Source: Onchocerca lupi (lineage: Eukaryota > Nematoda > Chromadorea > Rhabditida > Onchocercidae). Taken from it: 64,000 nucleotides of DNA. Below the pieces are notes generated by a model. That model was not told the DNA's origin. It made no database searches and saw only the letters and a list, made by a program, of their open reading frames with translations. The stretch spans positions 35,698 to 99,697 of the forward strand of contig JAOVVO010000266.1 in the NCBI GenBank assembly GCA_028564675.1, given 5' to 3'. The translations under genes were made by a program, and so were the position numbers. This document shows, in pieces, positions 59,858 through 64,000 of the stretch. The stretch's first letter is position 1. Each line of letters starts with the position of its first letter.

Positions 59858-62463
59858 TTTTAATTATCAGATCTCTTTCGCATCTATTCCCCAGTATTCG
59901 CGATTGTTCTGTGCAGAAAAAAAAAATGCTAAAATATAACAGCTTATGCTTCCTATTTAAAGAGCCATTATTTTCATAAATTTCCGCGCCTAATAAATCC
60001 AAAATATTCCTGATCATACTGATGCCAAGAATAACAATGTACTTTTGATTTTCATTTAAGAAAAGAAGAAAGTCTGATTTCTGATCACATCTCGAAAGTA
60101 AAGCAAATATCTGTGTAGTATTAGGATCAGGGAAATAACTTCGGTCGTTGATATATTAGCGAATTACAGTTTGAAAGCGTAATTTATCGATTTCGATTAG
60201 GCTTTATAGGTGCCATTTTCTCTATTTAAGGAATAAGAGATAAGTAAAAATTCTACAACTAAAGGAAAAAAATAAATGCTCTTATTAAATATCAAGAAGC
60301 TCTCAATATCTTTGCTAACACTCTCCAGCTAATAATTTCATTGGATCACTACTTCAATCTTACAAAAAATTCAGAAAGGAAAAACAACATCTTTGACAGA
60401 AACACACTCAAAATAATACCGAATAAACATTTAACCATAATAAACAACCCTGCAATCTGGACAACTTTTGATTATATCGACCAATTAGAATTCTGAACAA
60501 ATTAAATCACTTATTTCACTGTTTAAACCTATGAGTATTAGTCTTGCAAATATCGCACAGGGAAATAAATGTCATCTGAAGCCTTAAGCAAAGATAGCCG
60601 CACTGAACATAGCGTTCACCCTGAATCTGTACTAATCTATCTTTATACTTTCAACGACAAGTAATGTTATCAAACAAGAATGAAGTATAACTCATACAAG
60701 CTATGAGTTAAATCATGCACAGGAATATGAGCAAAAGATAAATACAACTCGGATTAAATGATAAAGATAATTCTCACCGAGATGTCTCAGATGGTACTAG
60801 GAATTTGCTTCGATGTGTTTGAAGATCTTGAAGTTCATAAATCTACTACACTGGATCAAAACAAAAATATTAAATGAGCCTCCCCAAGGAAGAAGGGACA
60901 TCTTACCCTGCACCGATTGTTGGCTTCATGTCCCTCAGCCCGCGGCAGAAAAAGATTCGAATGAGCTATCAACGCGCGTCGGATTCGTGACCTGAGGAAT
61001 GTGTGGTTGGGAACTGATGACGCAAGGTTTGGTGTAAGGGAGTGTCGTAGTGAGGCATTTTGTGCTGACTAGACGGAGATTATAGTCCTTTTTGTCGCTG
61101 ATCTTCTGTTGTCACTTATTATTTATCACTGCTTGTCACAGTACTATAATGAAGAGAGTATGTACAAAGGATAACAACATAAAATTTGCATATGCATTTC
61201 AAAGATGTTCGAAAAAAATAAGGTAAAAATATCCAAATAATCATCCTTTAATTTTGAAGCATAATTTTTTAAAAAAAGAATTTTGAAAATCCGCACTTCA
61301 AAATGACTTACTTTTTTATTCTACCCTAAGTGCTGTCGAGGATAACAACGTGTATTATTTGCCTACACATTGTGCTTTTAAAATTAAATTGATTTATTTT
61401 GGAGAAATCAGTCCTTCACAGATTTGTTGAGTCTTAATTCCTAAAATTGACTGAAACGTCTCTTATCTTCTTCCTTCGATTTTTGTTCTTTACAGTTTTT
61501 TTAAGATAATCCTCGAAATTTCTTGAAATTCCTCTAAAGACTGGACTTTCTGATTAATACTCGAGAATCTTATTATACGATCAATATCAAATAAGGAATG
61601 AACAGTTTGGGTGAATAAAATTATGAATACTATTTTCTCTATTTAAAAGTAGCAGTGGTAATCAGATTGGATTATTTCTAATGGCAATAGAAGTGTTAGC
61701 TGATTGCTTCTCACAAAGTGTTTCGAACGATTCATTTTTCGGTAGAAATGTTATGTTATTTTGTTACATAGTTTAAAATATCATTTCTAATCTGAGAAAA
61801 AAGTGTTAGATTTACAAACAAACGGAACGATGCATGATTTTTACAAGACTTGAAAGAGACAAACCATCCGAGATTCCAAAAAATTTCCCGAATATTTGAA
61901 GGTAATCCATAAGTCGTACAGTAATATTTTATATAAGTTTTTGATTTCTGTGTATTTGAGTTTATATTTTAGCGTAATTTTGGCAACTGTAAGCTTTGAA
62001 CAGTGTGGATAACCAATACTGTTTGCATCTTCAGTAAAATATCGGAAATGTGCTTATGCGGCTTGCTTTTCTTTGCTGGTTAGCCTAACCTGTTCTTTAA
62101 CGATTAAATTAAACTTTCCTGACCAAATACAGATATTCATTAAATGCAAAACACTTCTGAGTTCCCATCTTATTCATTTCCATCTATCCAAAACATAAGA
62201 CACTTTTCTTACTTTTACTTTAACTGGCTTTACCAACATCACTGCACATTTAGAATAAAATAGAATCTATAAGCCCATCCATTACATCAGTGATATCTAT
62301 TGTTCCTCTCATTGCCTAGACGACAATCAGTGTTTGTCACGGCCATACATTTTGGAAGAAGTAATAAATTTTTCTTGATTAGGTTCGGATGAAAAAAAGA
62401 ACAGGTTAATTGTTATCCATAATCTAATCAATTTAGAATCCACAACTGTTTACCGGGAAAGGA
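59858..62463. other. Divergent intergenic region, BLTP3 / small plus-strand gene
   Basis: Apart from the GC-richer patch at 60.9 kb, I see only AT-rich sequence. A 32-codon frame from an ATG near 60,783 has no supporting context. A CAATTTAG at about 62,427-62,434 could be a spliced-leader acceptor for the small gene downstream. Confidence 0.5.
60907..61010 (-). promoter_or_regulatory. GC-richer patch, possible BLTP3 5' UTR exon or promoter
   Basis: Within AT-rich flanks, this stretch contains CCGCGGGCTGAGG and ACGCGCGT. On the minus strand it ends GGTGCAGG followed by a strong donor GTAAGA (60902-60906). About 1 kb upstream of the BLTP3 start codon, it could be a non-coding first exon. Confidence 0.3.
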
Positions 62464-62776
62464 ATGAGTAAAAATCCTGATGTTCGATATATCTATGGAG
62501 TGTAAGTTGTGAGGTTGAATTCAAATTTAAAAGTGCACCGAAACCGAAGTGTCACCAATCAGAAAATGATGTTTTTAGACAGCAATGCAAAGAATAATGG
62601 CTTAATAAAGATGGTCAATTTGCAGAGATGAACGAGAGGATGAAATTGTGAGATTATATGCAGTAGTGGAAAGTTCCATACAAAAAATTAAAGCACAAAT
62701 GCTGATCGAGCAGATTCGAGCTCAAATTTTGCCTTTTGATCAGACATTTGGCGACTATAAACAATATTGGAAATGA
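62464..62776 (+). CDS. Two-exon gene for a 62-residue acidic/helical protein of unknown function
   Basis: I do not recognise this protein. Exon 1, 62464-62501, starts ATG AGT AAA and encodes MSKNPDVRYIYG plus two bases. The donor GTAAGT is strong; the acceptor is ATTTGCAG at 62625. Exon 2, 62626-62776, continues in frame VDEREDEIVRLYAVVESS, then IQKIKAQMLIEQIRAQILPF and ends GDYKQYWK with TGA. The middle is alternating charged and hydrophobic, so a long amphipathic helix is likely. There is no signal peptide, transmembrane segment or cysteine. Matching phases, consensus splice sites and even codon use support a real gene. It might also be the end of a longer gene, but exon 1 starts cleanly with ATG and a possible trans-splice acceptor (TTTAG) lies about 30 bases upstream. 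Each exon is too short to stand out as an open frame. Confidence 0.55.
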
Positions 62777-64000
62777 TGCCGAGGTCTGTAACCTTCTAAG
62801 AATTATTTGAATTAGTTGAAGTTTCCATCGAATCTCTTGCTAAACTGTTTACAAGATAATCGCTCGGTAGGCTGCATATTCCTTATCACCAAACTTGATA
62901 AAATTTGTTAACTGGTTTTAAAAAATATTGCTTTCATAAGTCTGTATTACGTGAAAAGACATACTCCAACATTTCCAACAAATCCCATTTTTTTGCTTCG
63001 CATTTTGCGGTCGTAGTACTTCGTAATACTCAGATCGAGCTATATCAGTTACAGTGTATCTGACCACAAATGCTGTAAACACCACTTATCGCATTTATTT
63101 ATTTCACTCTTTGATCCCTCTAGCGAACATTATCCGTGATTCTTAATCGTGTCTCGCTAAAGTTTAGAACATCTTACTGAAAACTGTAGTAGTTTTCAGA
63201 ATATTAAAACTCTTAACAATTTTACTTGTTTCTTTCTGAATTAATTATGGATCCCATAGGAAAACATCCCTTACATTGATAATTAAATTCGATAATTAAG
63301 TTGGCCAGTTTTTTCAGTGCAATATTATCCTTAATTCATCGACAATGTTCTCAGAGTGCAAAGGAGGAGAAGAAAAAACGCCGAATATTGCTGTTGTTAT
63401 AATATGCAATCGTCTTATTCTTTGTGGCATCTTGGGAGACATGGTGTAAGAATTACATAGCATTACTGTAGGAAGTGTCGATAGCGGGTTTTTACTTGAG
63501 TTAGATGTTGTCCTGCAAAAAGTTGCAGCTAGCGAGCTGATACAGTAGGCGTCAGTCACCTATTTGCAGGACATAAAATGAACAAAGGAAAAAAACTTCA
63601 AAGAAAAAAGAAAATAATCCATCTGTTGCAAATAAATTGAAGCATTTCACATCAAAGTTTTAAATTTCGAAATCAAAGATAATCATTGTAATAATTATAA
63701 ATAGTTATACAATCATAAAGTAGTTTATGCATGTTTTAAATGTTCATACATTGATTAAATGAACAAAAGCTGACATGCTTTCATGTTTCGAATTTCAATC
63801 AAAATTCTCAAATTAAAATCCAAAATTTAAGAATCATTTACAATTCTTTTTCATTTTGTAATTTCTCTTTTTCTGTCGCTGAAATCGCGAGGAGTACCAG
63901 AGAAGATGTGATTTCTTTGCTTTTCAACTGTATCTCTTGTTTATTTGCATGGATATTTTTTTGTTTATAGTTCAAATGCTTTGTAACTTTATTCTCTGTT
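62777..64000. other. Right-edge region without a recognised gene
   Basis: AT-rich. One 81-codon minus-strand frame (63,314-63,559) is Ser/Thr-rich with no recognisable motif. No RNA gene or repeat was identified. Confidence 0.5.

Noticed and set aside
63314..63559. 81-codon minus-strand frame at the right edge
   Set aside because: No recognisable domain, signal or conserved pattern; Ser/Thr-rich composition fits chance.
1..64000. CRISPR arrays, bacterial operons, riboswitches, tRNA or rRNA genes
   Set aside because: None seen; the window is eukaryotic chromosomal DNA and no cloverleaf or rRNA-like sequence was recognised by eye.

Overview
The window looks like chromosomal DNA from a parasitic nematode, most likely a spirurid/filarial worm. 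It is very AT-rich, has many homopolymer runs, and its genes are split by short to medium AT-rich introns with TTTCAG-type acceptors. Its products are nematode-type: a Hunchback-like zinc-finger protein, a RasGEF-containing phospholipase C-epsilon, a cluster of extracellular leucine-rich-repeat (eLRR) proteins and a UHRF1BP1/BLTP3-family lipid-transfer protein. There is no prokaryotic content. Exons were joined by hand. For the five large genes, every exon-exon phase agrees across the models given.

Layout. (1) 1-9.77 kb, minus strand: hbl-1, with nine C2H2 fingers, a polyglutamine/serine-rich N-terminus and a 3' UTR (1-1004) carrying a let-7-like and two lin-4-like complementary elements. (2) 9.77-10.59 kb: divergent intergenic region with a perfect 21-bp-arm hairpin. 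(3) 10.59-23.45 kb, plus strand: plc-1/PLC-epsilon in 32 recognised exons (RasGEF, PH-like, EF-hands, X, Y, C2, RA1, RA2); the extreme 5' end is not resolved. (4) 26.06-59.86 kb, minus strand: a BLTP3 (UHRF1BP1/SHIP164-like) gene in 25 exons. Its intron of about 25.5 kb (29,129-54,612) contains three tandem eLRR genes on the opposite strand: A (33,426-39,902, transmembrane), B (42,619-48,225, transmembrane) and C (50,646-54,233, secreted). (5) 62.46-62.78 kb, plus strand: a previously unlisted two-exon gene for a 62-residue protein that I do not recognise.

The genes fit a developmental/epidermal theme. From memory, HBL-1 is a heterochronic regulator of hypodermal timing repressed by let-7-family and lin-4 microRNAs; eLRR proteins of the LET-4/SYM-1 type organise apical extracellular matrix of epithelia; PLC-epsilon couples Ras/Rap signalling to phosphoinositide hydrolysis; BLTP3 proteins move lipid between membranes. 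I also recall hbl-1, plc-1 and the let-4/sym-1 cluster as X-linked in C. elegans, so this may be a conserved X-derived block. That is inference and needs a synteny check.

The most notable observations are the nesting of a complete eLRR cluster inside one intron of a lipid-transfer gene, the microRNA-type elements in the hbl-1 3' UTR, the perfect hairpin between the divergent hbl-1 and plc-1 genes, two related promoter-like (LTR-like) modules, and the unrecognised 62-residue gene.
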